A DNA stretch of 64,000 nt from Cohaesibacter intestini (GCF_003324485.1 NZ_QODK01000001.1:434001-498000); one strand, 5' to 3'. Shown: positions 17,783 through 26,359, numbered from the stretch's first letter. Translations and numbers: made by a program. Notes: generated by a model from the sequence alone, not told the origin.

Positions 17783-19129
17783 TGGGCCATCATAGTCAGC
17801 ATCGAGGGTCTCGCGCCGGTCGAGCGGTCCCTGACGCAATCCAAGGATAAACTCCGAGACTTCCCTTTGCAGGATCGAGGCATCCCCATTCATGCGTTTG
17901 GCAGATGCCATGACGAAGTCTGCCGCCTGTCCCGTTTCCTCCGCATTGCGCGACACGGTGGTGATATTCTGGGCGACCTGCTCGGTTCCGAGATGGGCTT
18001 CTTCGACATTGCGGGCGATTTCGGCAGTCGCCGCATTCTGCTGTTCGGCAGCGGCTGCGACAGCCGAAGTGATGTGTTCCATCTCGCCAATCACCTCAGA
18101 CACATTGCCAAAGGCGGTCACGGCCCCTTCTGTCGCAGACTGGATCGCATGAACCTGCTGGGTGATTTCCTCAATCGCCTTGGCGGTTTGGCCTGCCAGC
18201 TCCTTCACCTCGCCAGCAACCACGGCAAAGCCCCGCCCTGCCTCTCCGGCACGGGCCGATTCAATGGTGGCATTCAGCGCCAACATATTGGTCTGTTCGG
18301 CAATAGCAGAAATCAGTTCAACAACGCGCCCAATGGTTTCGGCAGAGGCGGTCAGCCCCTTGATTTTCTCTTCCCCCTGCCGGGTCTCACTGACCGCCCG
18401 ACTGGCGACCCGGGCGGATCGTTCGATCTGGGTGCCGATTTCGCGAGAGCTGGCGCTCAATTGTTCCACCGCAGAGGAAACGGTCTGCACATTGACCGAC
18501 GTTTCGTGACTGGCCGAGGCAACAATGGCTGCCCGCTCGTTGGTGTTGGCAGCGCTTTGGGTCATGTCGGTCGCGGTGGCATTCATCTGATCGCCAGCCT
18601 GCGACAGATTGGCAGCAATGACCTTGGTTGCCTGTTCGAAATGGGTCGTCTTACTGGCAAAGTCATTGATGCGGGATTGCACGCGATTGATGGCATCATT
18701 CATCTGGATGGCATAGGCCTGAAAACTGCCATTGAGACCCGCGAGTTGAATGCGGCGATAATATTTGTTGTGGGACAAAGCGTTGGAGGACGCCACCGCC
18801 TCACGGATGAAGGTGTCAAACCGGTCAACGAGATAATTGACCGCCGTCATCATGGCGCGCACATCACCTGAATCGAGATTTTCATTGACCCTGCCCTCAA
18901 AGTCGCCGCCTCCGATCTGCCTACAGATCTCCGCCGTGTGGGCGAGAGAGCGTGCAGTGGTCTGGCTTTGCCATAACGCATAGACCAGCCCCAGCAGGGC
19001 AATCCCCATCATTGCGGCAAGCCCGCCACCCATTAACCCGGTTGCCATGAGACCAACAGCGCACGCCATCGACAAGCTGCTGACCAACAGTCCCAAACGC
19101 AGTTTAGAGAGTGAGGATAAATTGATCAT
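17765..19129 (-). CDS. Methyl-accepting chemotaxis protein without periplasmic domain (Aer-type signalling half)
   Basis: A 454-residue chemoreceptor. Residues about 8-55 form a hydrophobic hairpin ([20 protein letters not shown], then [14 protein letters not shown]) with almost no periplasmic loop, so it should sense from the inner face of the membrane. A linker follows, then the signalling domain, whose conserved tip reads [20 protein letters not shown] and then [18 protein letters not shown]. The start at 19129 overlaps the end of the PAS gene by 26 bases. Together the two genes carry the parts of an Aer-type redox/energy receptor normally found in one polypeptide. The C-terminus, GPERRVS, is encoded within the tandem repeats at 17702-17782. 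Confidence 0.93.
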   Translation of the reverse strand: MINLSSLSKLRLGLLVSSLSMACAVGLMATGLMGGGLAAMMGIALLGLVYALWQSQTTARSLAHTAEICRQIGGGDFEGRVNENLDSGDVRAMMTAVNYLVDRFDTFIREAVASSNALSHNKYYRRIQLAGLNGSFQAYAIQMNDAINRVQSRINDFASKTTHFEQATKVIAANLSQAGDQMNATATDMTQSAANTNERAAIVASASHETSVNVQTVSSAVEQLSASSREIGTQIERSARVASRAVSETRQGEEKIKGLTASAETIGRVVELISAIAEQTNMLALNATIESARAGEAGRGFAVVAGEVKELAGQTAKAIEEITQQVHAIQSATEGAVTAFGNVSEVIGEMEHITSAVAAAAEQQNAATAEIARNVEEAHLGTEQVAQNITTVSRNAEETGQAADFVMASAKRMNGDASILQREVSEFILGLRQGPLDRRETLDADYDGPERRVS

Positions 19130-19628
19130 AGGTCGTTCTTTTCTCTTCCAGAATGTCGGCAAGACGATTGGTGCTTTTCTGAAGGCCAACCTTGCGATTG
19201 TCTTCGCCGTTTTCGATGGCCCGCAAGTCACGATAAAGGGGTTCGATCACATCGCTCAGGATGGACCGTTCGGGCGCACGGCGGGCCGAGTGGTATCCAA
19301 TCACCTGCCCTGATCCGTTCAGCGAGGGCGTAACATGAGCAAAAACCCAGTAGTGATCGCCGTTGCTGGCCATATTCTTCACATAGGCGAAGACTTCGCG
19401 CCTGGCTTCCAAAGCAGCCCATAGATGCTTGAAAACAGCGCGCGGCATGTCAGGATGACGGACACAACTGTGGGGCTGGCCAAGCAACTCCTTGTTGCTG
19501 TAGCCCGCAATGGTGCGGAACAATTGGTTGCAATAGGTGATGCGGCCCTTCATGTCAGTCTTGCTGACAAGCATTTCGCCGGGATCGAAGTGACGTTCCA
19601 GTCCGGTTGGCATAATTCGTTGTGCCAT
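19104..19628 (-). CDS. Aer-like PAS-domain protein
   Basis: A 174-residue cytoplasmic protein. Most of it is one PAS fold: [20 protein letters not shown], then [20 protein letters not shown], then [20 protein letters not shown]. The HPDMP motif and the [10 protein letters not shown] strand are typical of Aer-type PAS domains, which bind FAD or heme to report redox state. The C-terminal 60 residues are helical and lack any methyl-accepting domain. The ATG at 19628 is used because GGAG lies six bases before it; the frame is open to 19640 only through a TTG. The MCP gene begins inside its last codons, so the two products probably work together as a split receptor. Confidence 0.88.
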   Translation of the reverse strand: MAQRIMPTGLERHFDPGEMLVSKTDMKGRITYCNQLFRTIAGYSNKELLGQPHSCVRHPDMPRAVFKHLWAALEARREVFAYVKNMASNGDHYWVFAHVTPSLNGSGQVIGYHSARRAPERSILSDVIEPLYRDLRAIENGEDNRKVGLQKSTNRLADILEEKRTTYDQFILTL

Positions 19629-20190
19629 TCCCAACTCCAAAAAAAATTATTCAATGGAGACAGACTGGTATAAAACTGTAAATAAATTCTTATTTAATGA
19701 ATTATATCAATAACATATAAGTATTTTACCGATAGCGCCATTTGTCAACTATTGCAAGCAGAGCCCTTGCTTGGCTCCGCATTGCTGTCCGGTACAGCAT
19801 CGTCGGTGAAGCGTCGAGGCTTATCGACCAATTTGCCCCGACGGGTTGGGAGATGCGAGAACTCTTCTTTTGTCGAATGGAATGTTGGGGTTGGTCACGG
19901 AGCCATCACAGCAATGGCAGGCTGCTCATCTATGATTTAAATTGTTATATTTCAGTTGGTTAACTTTCTTTCCCCATAGCTTTATCCCTGTCACCATGAC
20001 CAGAAGCAACTTTTGATGGCTCAATCCTCTTTATACCCTTAATATGTGCGATATCGGTTACCATCAATCCAAAGCAGCAAGTCACCTATCTGGCGTTTTG
20101 TTTTTGAGAGTTTCTACTGGTTAAAGCCCCTATGGATCTGCGTCTCATTTCGGCCCACAATGATAGGCAAGCAAGAACAGCGACACCATA
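19629..20190. other. AT-rich intergenic region between divergent PAS-MCP and peptide-cluster operons
   Basis: These 562 bases separate two divergent operons. The stretch 19640-19750 is strikingly AT-rich (runs such as TTCTTATTTAATGAATTA), suiting a promoter. I see no gene with a ribosome site here. No specific operator repeat was recognised. Confidence 0.6.
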
Positions 20191-22029
20191 ATGAACGGGA
20201 CAAACATGGCGTTTCACTTGAAAACCTGCGGTGGCTGCGCGTTGACCGATCCGAACGGCCATACCGTCAATGTGCCGGCCCTGTCTCTTGTAGGGCTGGC
20301 TTTTCTGCATCAGGAAGGCCGTCCGGTTGCGCGCCACGAGCTGGCACGCATGCTTTGGGACCGGGATGATTCTGTGGCCTCCACCAATCTTCGTTCGATG
20401 CTCAGGCGGCTTGGCTCTGCCTTGCCTGCGGAGGGCGACGATCTGCTGCAACTGGACAATCGCCACATTGCCATTGCACCGGGCATGCTGGGCTGTGATC
20501 TGGAAGTGATGGCAGAGCCAGATCCGGTGAAGCGGCTCAAGGGGTTGTGTGAGCTGATATCGAAGGGCTTTCTTCAGGGCTATGGTCACAATCAGGCACC
20601 GTTGGACAAATGGGTCCGCGCGGTGCGCATTGCGCTTGTGAAGAATTTGCGATGCGATTTCCTGGCCCTTTGTGACAAGCCCGCCGCCAGTGCGCTGAAG
20701 GCCGATTTGAAGCATGCGGCCATTCTGTTGCTGGAAGATGACCCGCAGGATGAGGAAATCCGACAGGCACTGGTCACCCAAGCCGCCCCCGAACAGGTTG
20801 AGGCGACGCCACTGCTGCTGCCCGCGTCCGCCAGAACGCCGGATCAACCAACCGCCTTCAATCCGGATCGGGCGGTGAGCAAGACTGCGTTACCGCGGGT
20901 GGCTCTGCTGCCTCCGGCAGAACTTGGCATTGTGTCGAGCCAGAATTCGATTGCTAGCGCCCTGATCGAGGATATCACCATTGGGCTATGCGCCAGCCGT
21001 ACGGTTTCTATGGTTGCGCCTTACACCTCGGAAAAGATAGCCCAGTCAAAGGATCGTGCGTCCCTTCTCAAGCAGTTTGACGTGGCCTATGTGCTGGATA
21101 CCAAGCGCTCCGGCGATCATCTCTATGTCCAGCTGATTTTCATGCCTACAGATGAAATCATCTGGGCCAATCGCTTCTTGCTTGATCCGGGTCATACGAT
21201 CAGCCAACGCGCCATGATCTCGGAGGCCATCCAGTCCTCGATCATCGACTTCACCCATTATCACACCCCGGCGCTGCATGACTTCAAGGCCAATCCCGAC
21301 GCCTATTGTGCCTATCTCACCGGACTGCAGACTCTTTCGAAACTGACCCTGCCATCCGTCCGCAGTGCCCGGCGGCAATTCAAGGATTCGCTGAATTTGC
21401 AGAGTAAATTCTCCCATGCTCTGGCGGGCGTATCGCGGACGCTGAGCATGGAATGGGTTCTGACAGCCCAGGGAGATGCGGATCTGTTGCTGGAGGCGGA
21501 ACGAGTGGCAAGCATCGCCATCGAGGAAGACAGCCAATCCGCCGAAGCTTTCAAGGCACTGGGTATGAGCAGGCTTTATCTGGGCAAGATTGATGAAAGC
21601 CTGCAGGCACTGAGCGAGGCGGAACATCTCAGTCCCCATTATGCCGATGTGTTGTGCAGTCACGCGGACAGCCTGACCCATGGGGGCGATCCGAAACGCT
21701 CACTGGAGAAGATCGACACCGCGATTTCGCTCAACCCGATTTCACCGGATGCCTATTTCTGGAGTGCGGCGGGTGCCTGTTTCTTTGTTGGCGATTATCA
21801 TCAGGCACTCGATTACATCAATCGCATGAAAGACCGAAGTCCTGCCCTGCGTCTGGCTGCTGCTTGTTGGGGTATGTTGGGGGAAACGGGCAAGGCTCGT
21901 ACCTATCGCAGTCGCGTTCTGAAAGACAATCCACAATTCGACCTCAATCAATGGCTCTCGGTCGTGCCGATCAAGGAGGCATGGCAAATCGAGCTTTACC
22001 GCGAAGGCCTCAAGAAGGCTGGTTTTTAG
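20191..22029 (+). CDS. SARP-like DNA-binding, TolB-like and TPR regulator of the peptide cluster
   Basis: A 612-residue protein not assignable to one named gene. Residues 7-100 resemble the OmpR/SARP winged helix: an opening beta strand, SLVGLAFLHQEGRPVARHEL, then ARMLWDRDDSVASTNLRSML. A linker is followed at about 235-340 by a TolB-like domain (RVALLPPAELGIVSS, ALIEDITIGL, FDVAYVLDTKRSGDHLYV, IIWANRF). From about 385 on there are TPR helices (AFKALGMSRLYLGKIDESL and similar). This layout is known in cytoplasmic transcriptional activators. It ends 13 bases before the precursor gene and is co-directional, so it likely controls the peptide operon. The start at 20191 has a weak ribosome site; Met6 at 20206 is an alternative. 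Confidence 0.75.
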   Translation: MNGTNMAFHLKTCGGCALTDPNGHTVNVPALSLVGLAFLHQEGRPVARHELARMLWDRDDSVASTNLRSMLRRLGSALPAEGDDLLQLDNRHIAIAPGMLGCDLEVMAEPDPVKRLKGLCELISKGFLQGYGHNQAPLDKWVRAVRIALVKNLRCDFLALCDKPAASALKADLKHAAILLLEDDPQDEEIRQALVTQAAPEQVEATPLLLPASARTPDQPTAFNPDRAVSKTALPRVALLPPAELGIVSSQNSIASALIEDITIGLCASRTVSMVAPYTSEKIAQSKDRASLLKQFDVAYVLDTKRSGDHLYVQLIFMPTDEIIWANRFLLDPGHTISQRAMISEAIQSSIIDFTHYHTPALHDFKANPDAYCAYLTGLQTLSKLTLPSVRSARRQFKDSLNLQSKFSHALAGVSRTLSMEWVLTAQGDADLLLEAERVASIAIEEDSQSAEAFKALGMSRLYLGKIDESLQALSEAEHLSPHYADVLCSHADSLTHGGDPKRSLEKIDTAISLNPISPDAYFWSAAGACFFVGDYHQALDYINRMKDRSPALRLAAACWGMLGETGKARTYRSRVLKDNPQFDLNQWLSVVPIKEAWQIELYREGLKKAGF

Positions 22030-22030
22030 A

Positions 22031-22036
22031 AAGGAG
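22031..22036 (+). promoter_or_regulatory. Strong Shine-Dalgarno site of the precursor peptide gene
   Basis: AAGGAG, six bases before the ATG at 22043, lies directly after the regulator stop. It is the strongest ribosome site in the cluster and fits a precursor made in excess over its enzymes. Confidence 0.85.
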
Positions 22037-22042
22037 ACGTTT

Positions 22043-22345
22043 ATGTCAAAAATTGTTGTATTCGGGCTGGAAGGCGAAGACGGCCTGTGGGAAGCGGATC
22101 TGGAAGCAGGTACCGTGGTGGCACTGGATACCGGCCCCAAGGGCGATATGAAGAAAGTGGCAGAAATGCGCAATGCCAAAGCGCCTCTGACCCGTGGCAT
22201 CGATTTTGCCGTGATGATCAATCAGGCAGAAGAGGAAGCCGGTGGTTTCTTTGAAGCATCCGGCGGTTTCTTTGAGGCCTCTGGCGGATTTTTTGAAGTG
22301 TCCGGTGGTTTCTTCGAGGCATCCAGCACGCTCCATGACCGCTGA
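22043..22345 (+). CDS. RiPP precursor peptide with four GGFFEAS heptad repeats
   Basis: A 100-residue peptide, not similar to any precursor I know. Residues 1-66 look like a leader: MSKIVVFGLEGEDGLWEADL at the start, later DFAVMINQAEEEA. Residues 67-94 are four consecutive heptads, GGFFEAS, GGFFEAS, GGFFEVS and GGFFEAS, and the tail is STLHDR. There is no cysteine anywhere, and glycine, phenylalanine, glutamate and serine dominate the core. The gene has a perfect AAGGAG site, ends 11 bases inside the YcaO gene, and is followed by YcaO and TfuA. This arrangement is that of a modified-peptide cluster. I infer that each heptad, or the whole array, is the modified product; the modification sites (glycine amide or serine) cannot be read. 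Confidence 0.85.
   Translation: MSKIVVFGLEGEDGLWEADLEAGTVVALDTGPKGDMKKVAEMRNAKAPLTRGIDFAVMINQAEEEAGGFFEASGGFFEASGGFFEVSGGFFEASSTLHDR
22241..22324 (+). repeat. Four tandem 21-base repeats encoding the peptide core
   Basis: Four in-frame copies of a 21-base unit, at 22241, 22262, 22283 and 22304, each beginning GGNGGNTT. They differ mainly at third codon positions, and one change gives Val for Ala in copy three. That pattern suggests selection on the peptide rather than fresh DNA slippage. Confidence 0.95.
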
Positions 22346-23534
22346 ATTTCTTTATTCGGGAATCCGTTCTTTCCGAAAATGCACACCAGGAGAGACCTTC
22401 GACAAGGTCTCTCCATATTTTTCGCGTCTGGGCATCACCCGGGTTGCGAGCCAGACCGGCCTTGATCGGGTTGGCATTCCGGTCTGGTGCGCCTACTCCC
22501 CCAATGCGCGGGCGATCGTCATCGCGCAAGGCAAAGGAGCGGACGATGAATGCGCCCGCACCTCGGCGGCGATGGAAGCCGTTGAACGGATCATTGCCAC
22601 CCAGCCCGACTGTGAGACGCTCTGTACCACGCAGGTGCAATTGCAGTCTGACGGCTGTGAAGTGCATCCGATGAAGTGCCTGCTGACCATCGGCAAGCAA
22701 CCGATTGAGCCGGATGAGACCATCAATTGGGCCAGAACCACCAATCTTTTGACCCATGCGCCAACCTGGGTGCCGTTTGATGCCGTCAGCTTTGATCGCA
22801 CCGCACTCGAACCCCGTTTCTGGCATTCGTCTGATGGTCTGGCTTCCGGCAACACATGGGCCGAAGCGGTGCTGCATGGCTTGCTGGAACGGGTCGAGCG
22901 CGATGCCCTGACCTTGTGGGCTGTGACCAACCCGGCCAAACGGCTGAGCAAACGGATTGATCCAGCCAGTCTCGAAGATACCGAGCTGCAGATGATGCTG
23001 GAAAAGATCGATGCCGCCGGGCTTGAGATTGCCCTGTTTGACATTTCCAGCGATCTGGACATTGCCTGCATATCTGCCCTGCTGGCCCCCAAGAAACGGT
23101 CCCCCGGCTCGCTGCGCCATGTGGATGTGACGCTCGGGGCGGGCGCATCGCCCTTCCCGCTGATTGCTGCCTCACGGGCCATTTCAGAAGTGGTGCAATC
23201 GCGTATGACCTTCATTGCCGGAGCGCGGGATGACTTGCTGCCAAGCACCTTCACCCAGCCGGCCAGCCCGATCACCCTGAAAGCCTTTGACGCCCCCTTT
23301 GGCCAAAAGCTCGACGGAATGCCGGTGATGGCGGTGGGTGACACAGAGACAGCTCTTGATCGATTGGTGGCGCATCTGGCTGAGCGGGATATTGACGAAT
23401 TGTATGCGGTGGATATCGGACCCGACTGGCTACCCGTTAGCGTTGCCAAGGTTTTTGCACCGCAATTGGAAAATCCAGACGGCGACCGCAAGGTGCGGTT
23501 TGGCAGTCGCGCCCTGTTACGGAGTTTGCAATGA
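22335..23534 (+). CDS. YcaO-domain cyclodehydratase/thioamidation enzyme
   Basis: YcaO enzymes use ATP to activate backbone amides of a peptide, giving azolines or, with TfuA and a sulfur donor, thioamides. This one is 399 residues. Family motifs are GKGADDECARTSAAMEAVER (nucleotide/Mg region, about residues 67-86), LLERVERDALTLW, LDIACISALLAP, and SRAISEVVQSRMTFIAGARD. The C-terminus, SRALLRSLQ, lacks the proline-rich end of azoline-forming YcaO proteins. The ATG at 22335 lies inside the last codons of the precursor (11-base overlap), so its ribosome site would fall in the core repeats. It overlaps tfuA by four bases. No separate RiPP-recognition gene is present, so leader binding must be by YcaO, TfuA or an unlinked protein. 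Confidence 0.93.
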   Translation: MTAEFLYSGIRSFRKCTPGETFDKVSPYFSRLGITRVASQTGLDRVGIPVWCAYSPNARAIVIAQGKGADDECARTSAAMEAVERIIATQPDCETLCTTQVQLQSDGCEVHPMKCLLTIGKQPIEPDETINWARTTNLLTHAPTWVPFDAVSFDRTALEPRFWHSSDGLASGNTWAEAVLHGLLERVERDALTLWAVTNPAKRLSKRIDPASLEDTELQMMLEKIDAAGLEIALFDISSDLDIACISALLAPKKRSPGSLRHVDVTLGAGASPFPLIAASRAISEVVQSRMTFIAGARDDLLPSTFTQPASPITLKAFDAPFGQKLDGMPVMAVGDTETALDRLVAHLAERDIDELYAVDIGPDWLPVSVAKVFAPQLENPDGDRKVRFGSRALLRSLQ

Positions 23535-24223
23535 AGGTTGTGTTTGTCGGGCCAAGTCTACCCGATGCAAAATCCCATGCAGGGGACGATCTGGTCGTCC
23601 GCCCGCCTGCCTGTCAGGGCGATGTGATGCAGGCGCTTGAGGATGGGGCAACGGCCATTGGCCTGATTGATGGCCAGTTCGAATTTGTTGCGCCGGTTTG
23701 GCACAAGGAACTGCTTTTTGCGCTGTCTGAAGGCAAGGCCGTTTATGGTGCCGCCAGCATGGGCGCCTTGCGGGCAGCGGAATGTGCTGCCTACGGCATG
23801 ATTGGGATTGGCAAGATTTTTGATGCCTATATTTCCGGCCAACGTATTGATGATGCTGACGTTGCACTGGTTCACAGCCCCGCAGAACTCGGCTACTTCG
23901 CCATGACGGTTCCGCTGGTCAATGTGGATGCAACGCTGGCCGAGGCCGTGGCTATCGGCTTGTTGTCGAACGAGGAGGAAGCCCGCCTGTCCAAGGCAGC
24001 ACGGGCGCTGTTCTTCAAGGACCGCACATGGAAAAAAATGGCGGCAACAGCAGAGCTTGAATGGGCGAGAGTGGACCCCATCATCAAAGCGGCCCAAGTC
24101 GATCAGAAACGTCTTGACGCCATCGCATTGATGGACGAAATGCGTGCGACCGATTGTCTCAACCAGCCTCAGCAGGAGTGGCAATTCAATGCAACGCCAC
24201 TTTGGCGAAAGTTGTATTCCTAA
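23531..24223 (+). CDS. TfuA-like protein, YcaO partner
   Basis: A 230-residue TfuA-domain protein, first named in trifolitoxin production. The family core is well preserved: MKVVFVGPSLP, the PPACQGDVMQAL segment, AIGLIDGQFEFVAPVWHKEL, then VYGAASMGALRAAECAAYGM, and ADVALVHSP. TfuA partners of YcaO are thought to deliver or activate sulfur for thioamide formation, as in thioviridamide-type peptides and methyl-coenzyme M reductase. The ATG overlaps the YcaO stop (ATGA at 23531-23534), which points to a stoichiometric complex. There is no signal peptide or membrane segment. The pairing with a YcaO lacking the proline-rich tail favours thioamidation over azole formation; this is inference. Confidence 0.92.
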   Translation: MKVVFVGPSLPDAKSHAGDDLVVRPPACQGDVMQALEDGATAIGLIDGQFEFVAPVWHKELLFALSEGKAVYGAASMGALRAAECAAYGMIGIGKIFDAYISGQRIDDADVALVHSPAELGYFAMTVPLVNVDATLAEAVAIGLLSNEEEARLSKAARALFFKDRTWKKMAATAELEWARVDPIIKAAQVDQKRLDAIALMDEMRATDCLNQPQQEWQFNATPLWRKLYS

Positions 24224-24260
24224 AGCATTTCAAGCAGATCGTCATCACTTACCTTCAACT

Positions 24261-24308
24261 CGCGTTGCGTGTGCAACGCCTTTGCAACGCGCATGCGCCG
24301 TTTTTTTG
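24261..24308 (+). terminator. Possible terminator downstream of tfuA
   Basis: CGCGTTGC at 24261 pairs with GCAACGCG at 24284. A self-complementary GCGCATGCGC and then CGTTTTTTT follow. It could end most peptide-operon transcripts before the small gene at 24347. Confidence 0.5.
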
Positions 24309-24346
24309 TGCCACAAAATGCAATAGAGCAATATGTGAGGCACGAG

Positions 24347-24583
24347 ATGATTACACCTGAGACCAGACCAACGTCTCAAGACCGCGTGGATGAATTCATG
24401 GCCGTCATCAATATGATCGGCTATGCGCGGGGCGTCGCAGAGACTCTCGGCGTCCCCGGAGCCGCTTCGGACCTGCAAGCCGCAGGCCTTAAGCTGGCAT
24501 TGGAAATTCAACGTGAAATGTCTTGGAATTTGACAAGCAAAGACATTATCGACATGGCTGTGACCCCCCACGGCCGTTGCTGA
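24347..24583 (+). CDS. Small hypothetical protein downstream of the peptide cluster
   Basis: A 78-residue soluble protein I do not recognise. It begins MITPETRPTSQDRVDEFMAV and is predicted mostly helical (FMAVINMIGYARGVAETLG, then LKLALEIQREMSW), ending HGRC. GAGG lies six bases before the ATG at 24347, and a convincing terminator follows 8 bases past the stop, so it is likely a real gene. It is 120 bases from tfuA with a possible terminator between. It might be an accessory or immunity protein of the peptide cluster, or unrelated. No signal peptide or membrane segment is visible. Confidence 0.6.
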   Translation: MITPETRPTSQDRVDEFMAVINMIGYARGVAETLGVPGAASDLQAAGLKLALEIQREMSWNLTSKDIIDMAVTPHGRC

Positions 24584-24588
24584 TTGGC

Positions 24589-24632
24589 AAAGCCTGACCC
24601 CGTCCCCGCACTCTTTGTGGGGTCAGGCTTTC
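24589..24632 (+). terminator. Terminator after the small gene
   Basis: AAAGCCTGACCCC and GGGGTCAGGCTTT form a 13-base perfect stem around a 17-base loop, followed shortly by ATTTTTTG. Confidence 0.85.
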
Positions 24633-24707
24633 GCCATTTTTTGAGCAGTCCTGAAGCAAACAGGTTGCTCGCCCTATCGGAGTTCCAATTGCCTCTCTAG
24701 GCAATCC

Positions 24708-24757
24708 GCTCCCGGTCCGGCTCGCAAAGCCCGCACTTTGCTGATCCGGCCGGGAGC
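24708..24757 (-). terminator. Long-stem hairpin past the antiporter stop
   Basis: GCTCCCGGTCCGG pairs with CCGGCCGGGAGC around a 25-base loop, directly after the stop at 24761 on the minus strand. It has no T-run, so it may be an mRNA-stabilising hairpin rather than a terminator. Confidence 0.45.
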
Positions 24758-24760
24758 CCT

Positions 24761-26359
24761 TCACTCCTTGGCCAGTCTGGCCTCAGGCCTTGCGGTCTCT
24801 TCCTCATCAGACATGTCGGTTTCCTCGATGGCATGACCTGCCAGACTGCGACCGGCTTCTTTCAGGGAAAGATAGGTCTGATCAGCCCCGGCATCATGGA
24901 TCATGTCGACATGATCCGCATGCAGAGCGTGGCTGACGATGGTGCCTGCAAAGCCATGCTCCCGCAACATACGGGTCGCGATCAGTTTGGCCTCGATATC
25001 ATCCATTGCCAGCACAACGGCGTCGATGCCTTTGATATTCACCCCATCCCAAAAATTGCAGTCTTCCGCGTCAGCGAAAATAACGTTGCGCCCCGCCTCT
25101 TCATGGGCTTCAACCTTGTAGATGTCGGCATCCAAACCAATCGGCTGGCGGTCATTGGCAACCAGCTCCTCATAGGCGGCAGAGCCTGTCCGGCCCATGC
25201 CGAAAATCAGCACATCCGCATCTCCGAGATCCTTGGGCACTTCGTCCGGGTGGCGGATCGGGCGCTCGAAAGGCTGCAACAGCACACCAAAGCGTTCGAA
25301 CAACGGATGGGCGAAGTGATTGAGCGGAGCAGCAATCAGGAAAGAAACCGAGACGGCGATGGCCAGTGGCACCAGATAGGGCTCGACCGCAGGAATGCCA
25401 GCAGCAACAATCAGGCCGAACTCGCTATAGGCCGTCAGCGACAAAGCGGCGATGAAGGACGTGCGGGCACGCAGTTTGAAAAGCACCAGAATGAGGAAAA
25501 ACAACACCCCTTTCAGCGGCAACAGCAGACCAAGCCCGATCGCAAACAGCAAAGCGTGCCAGTCCGGCAAGCCGGACATGCCGATCGAAAGGAAAAAGCC
25601 GACAAGGAAGATTTCCTTCAAGGCCCAGAGCGATTTTGACAATTCGCTGGCACGAGGATGGTTGGACAGAAGCAGTCCCATCACCAAAGCGCCGATTTCG
25701 CCCTTTAAACCGATCATCTGAAAGCCGACGCCCCCGATCACCAAACTGAGCACCATGCCGGTCAACACCAGCACCTCATCATGCCCCGCCAAATCCAACA
25801 GCTTGTAGAGCAAGGGGCGCAGCAACGGCGTCGCAAAAATCAGCAGCGCCCATGGACCGGGCGCCTTGCCGGCAAAAATCGCCAGCACCACAAGGGCAAT
25901 GATATCCTGCATCACCAGAATGCCAATCGCGGTGCGCCCATGAAAGGTGCCCATTTCATGTCTGGTTTCGAGGAGTTTCGCCGAGAGCACCGTTGAGGAA
26001 AAGGCCACGGCAATGCCGATCAAAAGAGCCGATAACCAGTCGTCGGTAAACAGAAGTCGGCTAATGGGCGCAAAGATGGCGATCGACAGGGCAAAATGCA
26101 ACAACGCGCCACCGAGCACATGAGGTTCGGTGATTTGACGCAGTTTGAGCTTCAGGCCGATGGTAAAGAGCAACAGAAGAACGCCGAGATTGGCGATATA
26201 GTCAAGAATTGCCCCGGTTTCTGCAGGAATTCCGCCCTTGGGGCCGAGCCAGTTGATGCAAAAACCGGCTGCCAAAAAGCCAACAAGGGGCGGCAATGCG
26301 ACCTGCCTTGCGGCAAGGCCGAACAGAAACGCCGCACCAATGGCAAAAACCTCAAACAA
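24761..26359 (-). CDS. CPA2-family cation:proton antiporter with TrkA-N domain (YbaL/Kef type)
   Basis: An inner-membrane antiporter of 532 residues exchanging K+ or Na+ for protons. About the first 380 residues are hydrophobic helices, including LPPLVGFLAAGFCINWLGP, LGVLLLLFTIGLKLKLR and the conserved AVAFSSTVLSAKLLE. From about residue 405 a RCK/TrkA-N Rossmann domain follows (DVLIFGMGRTGSAAYEEL, then NVIFADAEDCNFWDG), which would sense NAD(H) or a related ligand. The acidic C-terminal tail is TDMSDEEETARPEARLAKE. The protein start FEVFAIGAA is reached from a TTG at 26359 with GGAG eight bases upstream; no in-frame ATG fits. Kef-like glutathione gating is possible but untested. It is convergent with the peptide cluster. 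Confidence 0.92.
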   Translation of the reverse strand: MFEVFAIGAAFLFGLAARQVALPPLVGFLAAGFCINWLGPKGGIPAETGAILDYIANLGVLLLLFTIGLKLKLRQITEPHVLGGALLHFALSIAIFAPISRLLFTDDWLSALLIGIAVAFSSTVLSAKLLETRHEMGTFHGRTAIGILVMQDIIALVVLAIFAGKAPGPWALLIFATPLLRPLLYKLLDLAGHDEVLVLTGMVLSLVIGGVGFQMIGLKGEIGALVMGLLLSNHPRASELSKSLWALKEIFLVGFFLSIGMSGLPDWHALLFAIGLGLLLPLKGVLFFLILVLFKLRARTSFIAALSLTAYSEFGLIVAAGIPAVEPYLVPLAIAVSVSFLIAAPLNHFAHPLFERFGVLLQPFERPIRHPDEVPKDLGDADVLIFGMGRTGSAAYEELVANDRQPIGLDADIYKVEAHEEAGRNVIFADAEDCNFWDGVNIKGIDAVVLAMDDIEAKLIATRMLREHGFAGTIVSHALHADHVDMIHDAGADQTYLSLKEAGRSLAGHAIEETDMSDEEETARPEARLAKE

